From positions 62,001-126,000 of the forward strand of contig DPRR01000006.1 of assembly GCA_003538625.1 (NCBI GenBank): a stretch of 64,000 nt of DNA, read 5' to 3'. This DNA is from Ignavibacteriales bacterium. GTDB lineage: Bacteria > Bacteroidota > Ignavibacteria > Ignavibacteriales > Ignavibacteriaceae. Positions within the stretch are counted from its first letter, which is position 1. Each line of letters starts with the position of its first letter. The notes under the pieces are model-generated. The model had not been told where the DNA came from, did no database searches, and saw only the letters and a program-made list of their open reading frames with translations. The position numbers were made by a program, and so were the translations under genes. This document shows positions 56,622-64,000 of the stretch, in pieces.

Positions 56622-57541
56622 CAGACAACCTCGTCGGTAATTTTTAAGAAATAATCCTCAAGTGATCGCGTCGGTATTACCGCACTTACTGCAATTCCAT
56701 TTTCAACAAGATATTTGTTAAGTTCAGCTATCTCATTATTCTCAAGCATAAACATAAAAACTGTTTTTGCACGAGATTCTAATTTTTTAATCCAACCTGT
56801 CTGAGCAAGCAGGTTGTAAGTTTTCTCTTCATCATTTACCTCAAAAGAAACTGAAAGTTTTCTGGCATTTAACAAATCCTGCACGTAACCTTCAACTCTG
56901 GTAGTCCCTTTATTTATAATGATCATTCTGTTTGCAACAAGCTCAACCTCGTGTAAAATATGTGAGGAAAGAAATATTGTTTTCTTTTGATCCTTACTAA
57001 GATGAAGAATTAGATCACGAATTTCCTTCATTCCCTGCGGATCCAAACCCGTTGTTGGCTCATCAAGAATAATTAAATCAGGGTTGTGCAACAGTGCCTG
57101 TCCCAATCCTAATCTTTGCTTCATTCCGTGTGAAAAAGTTTTAACCTTACTTTTAAACCGCTTGCTCAATCCAACAAGTTCAAGTACTTCCATAATTCTA
57201 TTTTTACTTATCTCTTTGCCGGATATTCTTCCGAGGATTTCGAGATTTTTATACGCAGATAAATAACCGTAGAAATCTGGTTTTTCTACGATAGCGCCGA
57301 CTTTTTTTAGTATTTCTATTCTATTTTTTTCAAGAGTTTTTCCAAATAATTTAATGCTGCCTTCACTTGGTTTTATTAGTGATAATAACATTCGGATTGT
57401 CGTACTTTTCCCGGCGCCATTCGGTCCCAAAAATCCGAACACGTCTCCTTCAAATACATTAAGATTTAGACTGTTAACCGCCCTTAAATCCTTAAAGTTT
57501 TTACTCAAAGAATTGATTTCAATTATTTTATCGCCGTTCAA
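56621..57541 (-). CDS. ABC transporter ATP-binding protein (exporter type)
   Basis: The 306-residue ATPase has Walker A 'GPNGAGKSTT', signature 'FSHGMKQRLGLG', Walker B 'LIILDEPTTGLDPQG' and 'LSSHILHEVE'. A C-terminal extension of ~80 residues is typical of CcmA/NatA/BcrA-like exporters. It pairs with the downstream permease. It could serve drug, lipid or ion export; the LolA-like neighbour favours a lipid link, weakly. Confidence 0.93.
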   Translation of the reverse strand: MNGDKIIEINSLSKNFKDLRAVNSLNLNVFEGDVFGFLGPNGAGKSTTIRMLLSLIKPSEGSIKLFGKTLEKNRIEILKKVGAIVEKPDFYGYLSAYKNLEILGRISGKEISKNRIMEVLELVGLSKRFKSKVKTFSHGMKQRLGLGQALLHNPDLIILDEPTTGLDPQGMKEIRDLILHLSKDQKKTIFLSSHILHEVELVANRMIIINKGTTRVEGYVQDLLNARKLSVSFEVNDEEKTYNLLAQTGWIKKLESRAKTVFMFMLENNEIAELNKYLVENGIAVSAVIPTRSLEDYFLKITDEVV

Positions 57542-57953
57542 ATTAATTCTTTCAAAAAGATGATTAAAATCTTACGAAAGATAACAACTTATACTTTATT
57601 AAAAGGTATATTTATTTGGGCGGTAATAAATTTAGATAAAGAAGTTGTGATTTTCGAATGATGCTAAAATTTATTTATTGTCAAGAGTCAGTTGCATAAA
57701 ATTTAATTTGGTTTTTTAGAAAATTATTTTCATTTTCGATTTGAAATTTAAGTGATAAAAAATTTTCTTCACACGTTCTATTTTTTAATTATATTTTTTT
57801 TAATAGTTTCCGATGTGAATTACTGATGAGTGATATTATGAGTTTAAAACAGTTTTATTTTTTTTCAGCGTCACTCAAAAAACCCGGATCACTTCTAACC
57901 TTAATTAACATAAATAGTTTTTTTATTAACTAGTCTATCATCTGGAGAGTTGG
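57542..57953. other. Divergent intergenic region before the B12-dependent reductase
   Basis: About 410 bp, AT-rich. I looked for a cobalamin riboswitch box (GCCACTG-type) and NrdR boxes and see neither clearly. The ribosome-binding site of the reductase is good (TGGAGAG, 5-6 nt before the ATG at 57954). A long 5' leader or further promoter elements remain possible. Confidence 0.5.
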
Positions 57954-60900
57954 ATGCAGATTAAACGATTTTTTACCGAGCAGGGAAAGGATCCATTATC
58001 ATCTTTTGAGTTTACAAGACGGACGTCGGAGATAAAAAATCCCGACGGTTCAAGTGTTTTTAAAATGGAAAACGTATCGGTACCAAAGCAATGGTCACAG
58101 GTTGCTACCGATATTATAGCACAAAAGTATTTTAGAAAAGCAGGCATTCCTAAACTGCTAAAAAAAGTAAATGAAAAAGGCGTTCCCAAATGGCTCCAGC
58201 CTTCTGCTGCAGATACAGAAAGATTACAAGAACTTCCGGAAAACGATAGATTCACATCTGAAACAGATTCTAAACAAGTGTTTCACCGATTAGCTGGTAC
58301 CTGGACTTACTGGGGCTGGAAGGCAAATTATTTTGATTCTGAGGAAGATGCTAAAACCTTTTATGAAGAATTGATGTATATGTTTGCCAATCAGATGGCA
58401 GCTCCAAACAGCCCTCAATGGTTTAACACCGGTTTAAATTGGGCTTACGGTATCACCGGTCCTTCACAAGGTCATTTTTATGTTGATTATCAAACCGGAG
58501 AATTGACAAAATCTGATGATGCATACACACACCCGCAGCCACATGCTTGTTTCATCCAATCCGTAAGCGATGATCTGGTTAATGAAGGCGGTATAATGGA
58601 TCTTTGGGTACGTGAAGCAAGATTATTTAAATACGGCTCCGGCACCGGATCAAACTTTTCTGAACTCAGGGGTTCCAGTGAATCTTTGAGCGGCGGTGGC
58701 AAATCTTCAGGACTAATGTCTTTCTTAAAAATTGGTGATCGATCTGCAGGCGCAATAAAATCTGGTGGAACAACGCGACGTGCAGCCAAAATGGTAACGC
58801 TTGATCTTGACCATCCTGATATTGAAGAATACATTAATTGGAAAGTGATTGAAGAACAAAAAGTAGCCGCTATAGTTGCCGGCTCAAAACTTTGTAATCT
58901 TCATCTAAACAATATTATGAAAGCTTGTTACGATGAACACCCTGAAAATGATAGGTTTAATAAAAAGCTTAATAAGAAATTAAGCTATGCAGTTTTAGAA
59001 GCAAGAAAAGCACAGATATCAAACAATTATATTGAGCGTGTAATTCATCTTGCAAAACTGGGATTTAAATCAATCGAATTCCCTATTTACGATACTGACT
59101 GGAATTCAGAAGCATATGCAACTGTGTCCGGACAAAATTCCAACAACTCAGTCAGGGTTACTAACGAATTTATGACTGCGGTGCTTAACGATGGGAACTG
59201 GAATCTTTATTGGAGAATTGAAAAGAGAAAAGCAAAGAAAGAAAAACGAAATCCTAAACCATGCAAAACATTAAAAGCCAGAGATTTGTGGGATCAAATT
59301 GCTTACTCAGCCTGGTCGTGCGCTGATCCGGGAATTCAGTATCACACAACAATAAATGAATGGCATACATGCCCTGCAGGTGGTGAAATTAAAGCATCCA
59401 ATCCTTGCAGTGAATATATGTTTCTTGATGACACTGCCTGTAATCTTGCCTCATTAAATCTTGTAAAGTTTTATGATCTTGAAAAACGTGAATTTAACAT
59501 CCAGGCTTATAGACATGCTACTAGACTCTGGACGATGGTGCTTGAAATAAGTGTCTTGATGGCTCAATTCCCCAGCAAAGAAATTGCCCAGTTAAGTTAT
59601 GAATACAGAACGCTTGGCTTAGGATATGCAAATCTTGGAACATTATTAATGCTTCAGGGAATTGCCTACGATAGCAGAGAAGGATTTGCGATTTGTGGGG
59701 CACTCACTTCTATTATGCATATGACTTCTTATGCAACTTCTGCAGAACTTGCTAAGCAAGCAGGACCTTTTCCAAGATATGAAGAGAATAAAATCAATAT
59801 GCTGCGCGTTCTTCGAAATCATAGAAGAGCAGCATACAATGTGCCCAATGAAGAATATGAAGGATTGACAATTTATCCAGTTGGGATCAATCCTCAGTAC
59901 TGCCCTTCCGATCTATTAAAGGCTGCCAGAGCGGATGCAGACAAAGCTGTTGAGCTTGGCGAGCTGTATGGTTTTAGAAACGCACAGGTAACCGTTATCG
60001 CCCCCACAGGTACAATCGGGCTTGTTATGGATTGCGATACAACCGGGGTCGAGCCTGATTTTGCATTAGTCAAATTTAAGAAACTAGCTGGCGGCGGCTA
60101 TTTTAAGATTATCAATCAATCGATCCCTCCGGCGTTAGAAAAGTTGGGATACAACAAAGATCAGATAGGTGAAATTGTAAGATATGCTAAGGGCGCAGGA
60201 TCGTTGGAAGGCTGTCCATACATAAACCCGCAGTCTTTAAAAGCTAAAGGTTTTACCGATGAAATTATTACGAAGATTGAAAAATCACTTCCATCTGTAT
60301 TTGATATAACTTTTGCATTCAACAAATTTACAGTCGGCACTGATTTCCTGACCAAAACATTAGGATTTGACGAAAACGAAATTAATTCCTATGATTTTGA
60401 TGTTTTAAGTAAACTCGGTTTTTCTAAAACAGAAATTTCTTCAGCAAACGATTATGTTTGCGGCACTATGACAATCGAAGGCGCTCCATTCCTAAAACAT
60501 GATCACTATTCTATTTTTGATTGTGCAAACAAATGCGGTAAAAAAGGGACAAGATTTATTCGTCCCCTTGCACATATTAAAATGATGGCAGCAGCTCAAC
60601 CGTTCATATCCGGTGCAATTTCAAAAACAATCAATCTTCCGGGAAATGCAGGCATTGAAGATATAAAAGATGCATATATGCAAAGCTGGAAACTAGGTGT
60701 TAAAGCTAATGCACTTTACAGAGACGGATCAAAACTATCTCAGCCGCTTAATACAATGAGCGATGAAGATATTGAAGCAATAATGGAAGACAAAGATAAA
60801 AATGATATTGTTAAAGTGGCGGAGAAAATTATTCATCGTTACATTGCAAAACGCAGAAGACTGCCGGACAGAAGATCAGGCTATACACAAAAAGCAAAAA

Positions 60901-61541
60901 TTAATGGTCAATCTGTGTACATCAGAACCGGTGAATATGATAACGGACAGTTAGGTGAAATATTTATTGATATGCATCGTGAAGGTGCATCATTTAGAAG
61001 TTTAATAAACTGTTTTGCTATCTCCATTTCATTAGGACTGCAGCACGGCGTTCCTTTAGAAGAGTTTACTGACGCGTTTGTATTCACAAGATTTGAACCC
61101 AGCGGAATCGTGACAGGTAATGACAAGATTAAAATGGCAACATCTGTAATTGATTATATATTCAGAGAACTTGCTGTTACATATCTTGGCAGAAATGATC
61201 TTTCACACGTGGATACCGATGAAATAACATCCAAAGCCTCAAGAGGAATTGTTAAAAAATTAAGTGAACCGGAATTTGAAAGTGAAGAGATAATAAGTGA
61301 ACGGCTAGTTGAACTCGATAAGAATCATCCGGAAAAATACAGTTTTTCACCTGGTTCAAAAGTTACTGCAACTCAGGAACTTGCAACTCATACAGTAAAT
61401 AATATGACGACAAAAGTTAAAAGGGCTATAGAGAGTGGTTATACCGGTGATATTTGTCCTGAATGCCAGAGTATTACAATGGTTAGAAACGGAACCTGTT
61501 TGAAATGTATGACTTGTGGTTCAACCACCGGTTGTAGTTAA
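57954..61541 (+). CDS. nrdJ: Adenosylcobalamin-dependent (class II) ribonucleoside-diphosphate reductase
   Basis: The 1,195-residue protein has class II features: 'QMAAPNSPQWFNTGLNW', 'HACFIQSVSDDL' with an active-site Cys, 'GSGTGSNFSELRGS', 'SNPCSEYMFLDDTACNLASLN' with another Cys and the radical-relay Glu, and 'APTGTIGLVMDCDTTGVEPDF'. The C-terminal 'CPECQSITMVRNGTCLKCMTCG' holds the Cys pairs that re-reduce the active site and a zinc-ribbon. The enzyme makes deoxyribonucleotides and needs vitamin B12, not a separate radical subunit. It is transcribed alone and ends at an intrinsic terminator. Confidence 0.95.
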   Translation: MQIKRFFTEQGKDPLSSFEFTRRTSEIKNPDGSSVFKMENVSVPKQWSQVATDIIAQKYFRKAGIPKLLKKVNEKGVPKWLQPSAADTERLQELPENDRFTSETDSKQVFHRLAGTWTYWGWKANYFDSEEDAKTFYEELMYMFANQMAAPNSPQWFNTGLNWAYGITGPSQGHFYVDYQTGELTKSDDAYTHPQPHACFIQSVSDDLVNEGGIMDLWVREARLFKYGSGTGSNFSELRGSSESLSGGGKSSGLMSFLKIGDRSAGAIKSGGTTRRAAKMVTLDLDHPDIEEYINWKVIEEQKVAAIVAGSKLCNLHLNNIMKACYDEHPENDRFNKKLNKKLSYAVLEARKAQISNNYIERVIHLAKLGFKSIEFPIYDTDWNSEAYATVSGQNSNNSVRVTNEFMTAVLNDGNWNLYWRIEKRKAKKEKRNPKPCKTLKARDLWDQIAYSAWSCADPGIQYHTTINEWHTCPAGGEIKASNPCSEYMFLDDTACNLASLNLVKFYDLEKREFNIQAYRHATRLWTMVLEISVLMAQFPSKEIAQLSYEYRTLGLGYANLGTLLMLQGIAYDSREGFAICGALTSIMHMTSYATSAELAKQAGPFPRYEENKINMLRVLRNHRRAAYNVPNEEYEGLTIYPVGINPQYCPSDLLKAARADADKAVELGELYGFRNAQVTVIAPTGTIGLVMDCDTTGVEPDFALVKFKKLAGGGYFKIINQSIPPALEKLGYNKDQIGEIVRYAKGAGSLEGCPYINPQSLKAKGFTDEIITKIEKSLPSVFDITFAFNKFTVGTDFLTKTLGFDENEINSYDFDVLSKLGFSKTEISSANDYVCGTMTIEGAPFLKHDHYSIFDCANKCGKKGTRFIRPLAHIKMMAAAQPFISGAISKTINLPGNAGIEDIKDAYMQSWKLGVKANALYRDGSKLSQPLNTMSDEDIEAIMEDKDKNDIVKVAEKIIHRYIAKRRRLPDRRSGYTQKAKINGQSVYIRTGEYDNGQLGEIFIDMHREGASFRSLINCFAISISLGLQHGVPLEEFTDAFVFTRFEPSGIVTGNDKIKMATSVIDYIFRELAVTYLGRNDLSHVDTDEITSKASRGIVKKLSEPEFESEEIISERLVELDKNHPEKYSFSPGSKVTATQELATHTVNNMTTKVKRAIESGYTGDICPECQSITMVRNGTCLKCMTCGSTTGCS

Positions 61542-61563
61542 TTTAATATTTAATTGTACTAAC

Positions 61564-61596
61564 AAAAAAAGCTGTTCAAACTGAACAGCTTTTTTA
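61564..61596. terminator. Bidirectional intrinsic terminator
   Basis: GCTGTTCA and TGAACAGC form an 8-bp stem with a 3-nt loop, flanked by A6-7 on one side and T6-7 on the other. It lies between the convergent nrdJ and NlpC/P60 genes and can stop both. Confidence 0.95.
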
Positions 61597-61616
61597 TTAC
61601 CCTTATAAAAACAAAT

Positions 61617-62315
61617 TTATTCCTCATCAATTCTACGGGCACCCATATATCTTTTATTATAATAATCGTAATCCAGCGAAGAAACTGTAACGCCTATTTT
61701 TGATGAGGCGTGTGCAAATAAATTATCACCGATATAAATACCAACATGTCCCGGCTTTACTCGTTTTCGTGTATTAAAGAATACCAGGTCGCCAAATTTT
61801 AAATCCGATCGATTTCCAATTACTTCTCCCTGTTGAAATTGTTCCCGGGCAGATCGATTTAGATTTATTAACCAGGAACTCTTGTAAACACTTTGTGTAA
61901 AAGCACTGCAGTCTATTCCATTTAATGAATTACCGCCATACTTATACGGGGTGTTTAAATATTTTATTATTTCCATTAACATCAATTCTCTTTTAGTTGA
62001 TACCAGAGCGTCTTTGTCTGAATCTGTAGACCTTTTCTCAAGATTTTTCATTACCTGTGTTAAATCGATCTTAGACTCTTCCTCCGGTAAATCACTTGGA
62101 TCTTGAAATTCTGACAATTCATCATCATCGTATACAGTAGTATCCTCCATCGCTTCATTGTCTTTAATATTATATCTAACATTGCTTGTAGAAATTGACT
62201 TGTCAGTAGGTTTGTCATCATATCTTAAACTACTATTTGTACCAGAACAGCCTGCACTTATAAAAACACTCAATAAAATAATTAAATTAACAACTAGTCG
62301 TCTGATGATAGTCAT
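61617..62315 (-). CDS. NlpC/P60 peptidoglycan hydrolase, lipoprotein
   Basis: The 232-residue protein has a lipoprotein leader with Cys ('LLSVFISAGCSG'). A low-complexity acidic linker (residues ~30-100) follows, then an NlpC/P60 domain: 'YGGNSLNGIDCSAFTQSVY' with the catalytic Cys, 'GDLVFFNTRKRVKPGHVGIYIGD' with the His, and 'FAHASSKIGVTVSSLD'. The enzyme cuts stem peptides in peptidoglycan, at the cell envelope. It starts 3 bp after the sigma-factor stop, so the two share a transcript. Confidence 0.93.
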   Translation of the reverse strand: MTIIRRLVVNLIILLSVFISAGCSGTNSSLRYDDKPTDKSISTSNVRYNIKDNEAMEDTTVYDDDELSEFQDPSDLPEEESKIDLTQVMKNLEKRSTDSDKDALVSTKRELMLMEIIKYLNTPYKYGGNSLNGIDCSAFTQSVYKSSWLINLNRSAREQFQQGEVIGNRSDLKFGDLVFFNTRKRVKPGHVGIYIGDNLFAHASSKIGVTVSSLDYDYYNKRYMGARRIDEE

Positions 62316-62318
62316 CTA

Positions 62319-63173
62319 TTATCCAAGGTATGATTTTAAAATATTACTTCTGGAATTATGTCTTAATCTTCTGATTGCTTTTTCTTTAATTTGCCGGACT
62401 CTTTCGCGAGTTAAATTAAATTTATCACCTATTTCTTCCAGAGTAAGAGGATTCTCGCCATCTAATCCAAAATAAAGCTTTATAACTTCAGCCTCTCTTT
62501 CTGGCAATATTGCCAAAATACTTTTAACCTCTGCTTTTAGTGATTCAGAAATTAACTCATTATCCGGCGAAGGAAGTTCCTCATTCTGAATTACATCCAA
62601 TAAACTGTTTTCTTCACCGGACGAAAATGGAGCATCAACAGAGACTTGTTTCCCGGAATTTAGCATTGCACTCGAAATCTCATCTACATCCATTTCCAGA
62701 GCCTGGGCAATTTCTTCAGCACTTGGTTCTCTTTCAAATTCCTGCTTTAAGTTGCTGTAAGCTTTGCCGATTTTATTAAGTGCACCTACTCGATTCAGAG
62801 GTAGTCGCACTATTCTGGATTGTTCTGCTAAAGCCTGTAATATCGATTGCCTTATCCACCAAACGGCATAAGAAATAAATTTAAATCCCCTCGTTTCATC
62901 AAAACGCCTTGCAGCTTTTATCAGACCTAAGTTTCCTTCGTTGATCAAATCACCTAAGGATAATCCCTGGTTTTGATATTGCTTGGCTACGCTAACAACA
63001 AAACGAAGATTGGCTTTTGTCAGCATTTCCATTGCGGCGTGATCACCCTTTTTCATACGAATCGCAAGTTCAATTTCTTGTTCAGGAGTAAGCAATTCAA
63101 CCTTACCGATTTCCTGCAGGTACTTATCTAATGATTGATTTTCCCTATTAGTGAATTGTTTTACAATTCTCAT
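62319..63173 (-). CDS. rpoD: Primary RNA polymerase sigma factor, short RpoD type
   Basis: The 284-residue protein has regions 1.2 ('DKYLQEIGKVELLTPEQE'), 2 ('NLRFVVSVAKQYQNQGLS', 'GLIKAARRFDETRGFKF', 'YAVWWIRQSILQALAEQ'), 3 and 4 ('LTLEEIGDKFNLTRERVRQIK'). It lacks the long N-terminal region 1.1 and the non-conserved insert of E. coli RpoD, as in the Bacteroidota primary sigma. It would read the TAnnTTTG promoter type. Upstream are ~150 bp without a gene, where its own promoter must lie. Confidence 0.93.
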   Translation of the reverse strand: MRIVKQFTNRENQSLDKYLQEIGKVELLTPEQEIELAIRMKKGDHAAMEMLTKANLRFVVSVAKQYQNQGLSLGDLINEGNLGLIKAARRFDETRGFKFISYAVWWIRQSILQALAEQSRIVRLPLNRVGALNKIGKAYSNLKQEFEREPSAEEIAQALEMDVDEISSAMLNSGKQVSVDAPFSSGEENSLLDVIQNEELPSPDNELISESLKAEVKSILAILPEREAEVIKLYFGLDGENPLTLEEIGDKFNLTRERVRQIKEKAIRRLRHNSRSNILKSYLG

Positions 63174-63330
63174 TCTACCATCTTGATAAGGATTAATAAT
63201 TTAGAATTAATGGACTCATCACAAAGCAATATCAAATTATGCATTATTTAAAAATGTTAGCTTAATTAAAAATAGAGATGAAAAATTTCAAAATAAAGTA
63301 CTAACTAAACCCCAGACGCAATTTAAGATA

Positions 63331-63726
63331 TTAAACTAGTTTGTCAGGACTAATAATTGGTACTTTTAAACCTTTATACTTATCAGTATTGAAGGATACA
63401 ATAGATAATTTGTTCTTTTCTGCTAAAATATAAAACAACGCATCGCGGATATTATTAATTTTACCATCCAAATCTGTAATTGATAAACTGTAACGTGCAG
63501 GCAAACCCAAAACTTTTAGAGCATACAGTAAATCTTTTACTTTTTGTTTTTCCAGATCAGATTTAGCAAACATAAACAATTCTGCTGCATTTAATACTGA
63601 TGTAAAACAAATTCCTTTTTGCATTATATTAAGAAGATAAGGCTGGATAATCGGGTCTTGAAAAGTTAGATAGTTAACTAGTGTGTCTGTTTCAAGAAGA
63701 TATTTAGGAGTTTTGTTGGTGTCCAT
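63331..63726 (-). CDS. PIN-domain protein, probable toxin
   Basis: The longer frame opens at 63777, but Met at 63726 ('MDTNKTPKYLLETDTLVNYL') gives 131 residues with the standard PIN start, so I use it. The acidic residues of the PIN nuclease are visible: Asp in 'LLETDTLVNYL', Glu in 'NAAELFMFA', and Asp in 'NIRDALFYILAEKN' and 'VSFNTDKYKG'. The family cuts RNA. The start lies 23 bp inside the preceding small gene, which fits an antitoxin-toxin pair. Confidence 0.82.
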   Translation of the reverse strand: MDTNKTPKYLLETDTLVNYLTFQDPIIQPYLLNIMQKGICFTSVLNAAELFMFAKSDLEKQKVKDLLYALKVLGLPARYSLSITDLDGKINNIRDALFYILAEKNKLSIVSFNTDKYKGLKVPIISPDKLV

Positions 63727-63895
63727 TTGAGATTCGATTAGCAAAATTTGTTGAAGAAAGTGATCCGGCCGCCTCAATAAATTTAATTATAACTTCAGAA
63801 GGTAAATCCTGAATTTCTTTTATGCGATTAACCAGTTCTTTCTTCGCGTTGGATTTATTATTTAATTTTAAAATATTTTTATCAGAATTACTCAT
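63704..63895 (-). CDS. Small protein upstream of PIN toxin, probable antitoxin
   Basis: The 63-residue protein ('MSNSDKNILKLNNKSNAKKE', then 'LPSEVIIKFIEAAGSLSST') is too short to assign to a family. Order, overlap with the PIN gene and small size fit a VapB-like antitoxin, but it lacks an obvious AbrB or ribbon-helix-helix motif. Its ATG overlaps the stop of phosphopentomutase by 8 bp, so all three are probably on one transcript. Confidence 0.65.
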   Translation of the reverse strand: MSNSDKNILKLNNKSNAKKELVNRIKEIQDLPSEVIIKFIEAAGSLSSTNFANRISNGHQQNS

Positions 63896-64000
63896 TTAAA
63901 AAACTCTTACCCTTTAACTCGTTTTTTACATTAAAAAAATCAGCCGCTGTTTTTCCGACATCGGCAAATGTATTTCTAATTCCAAGATCAGATACATTTT
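63888..64000 (-). CDS. deoB: Phosphopentomutase, C-terminal end (5' part outside window)
   Basis: The last 36 codons are visible: 'NVSDLGIRNTFADVGKTAAD' followed by 'FFNVKNELKGKSF'. This is the conserved 'DLGxRxTFADxGxTxAxxF' ending of DeoB. The enzyme moves phosphate between C1 and C5 of ribose and deoxyribose in nucleoside salvage. The stop overlaps the small antitoxin-like gene. Confidence 0.82.
   Translation of the reverse strand, partial: NVSDLGIRNTFADVGKTAADFFNVKNELKGKSFLNE

Noticed and set aside
57542..57953. Cobalamin riboswitch before the B12-dependent reductase
   Set aside because: I see no conserved B12 box or GCCACTG-type motif. A covariance-model search (Rfam cobalamin) would be decisive.

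Overview
The window comes from an AT-rich member of the Bacteroidota/Chlorobi/Ignavibacteria group. Ignavibacteriales is the best guess. The evidence is C-terminal type IX secretion (T9SS) sorting domains of the 'NLEQNYPNPFNPST' kind on several secreted proteins, a PorV/PorQ-like outer-membrane protein, a TonB-dependent receptor with an N-terminal carboxypeptidase-like domain, and a short primary sigma factor of the Bacteroidota type. This placement is inferred from protein style. No rRNA is present.

From 1 to 7.8 kb lie a cut-off GH20 hexosaminidase, a ChbG/YdjC-type deacetylase, TrmO, two aldo/keto reductases, a STAS-domain protein, and an unusual membrane protein with a Lon-like domain. 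A promoter-like box and an excellent intrinsic terminator stand directly in front of that membrane-protein gene.

From 8.0 to 32.5 kb is a nearly gapless minus-strand run of 14 genes. In transcription order it holds a TonB receptor, a large T9SS cargo-like protein, a PorV-like protein, a parvulin-like protein, a sugar ABC importer (binding protein and two permeases), two GH130 enzymes, a six-hairpin glycosidase-like protein, a GH2 beta-mannosidase, a T9SS-sorted modular protein, a second six-hairpin protein and the importer ATPase. It reads as a beta-mannoside/mannan or N-glycan utilisation locus with no SusD partner. Upstream of it, and separated by a terminator, are a T9SS protein made of two 361-residue repeats, a zinc alcohol dehydrogenase and a LacI regulator with a perfect 16-bp palindrome just ahead of its start codon.

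From 38 to 51 kb are tRNA-Thr with its terminator, a CorC/CNNM-type protein, a DUF971 protein, a TrmH-family methyltransferase, a secreted GH13 amylase, a YjbQ protein, a 12-copy 21-bp tandem array, a second T9SS protein studded with dispersed palindromic repeats, ornithine aminotransferase and a hybrid histidine kinase.

From 51 to 64 kb are a PAP2 phosphatase, a DUF3298 protein, a GNAT acetyltransferase, FabF, a DUF2141 protein, a LolA-like protein, a two-gene ABC exporter, a B12-dependent ribonucleotide reductase, an NlpC/P60 lipoprotein, the primary sigma factor, a PIN toxin with a small partner, and the end of phosphopentomutase.

The strongest unusual signals are: different repeat families inserted in frame at equivalent loops of T9SS sorting domains; the exact 21-bp phased array at 44.8-45.1 kb; the leader/terminator before the Lon-like membrane protein; a GC-rich inverted-repeat element at 55.0 kb; and the hybrid TonB plus ABC mannoside locus.
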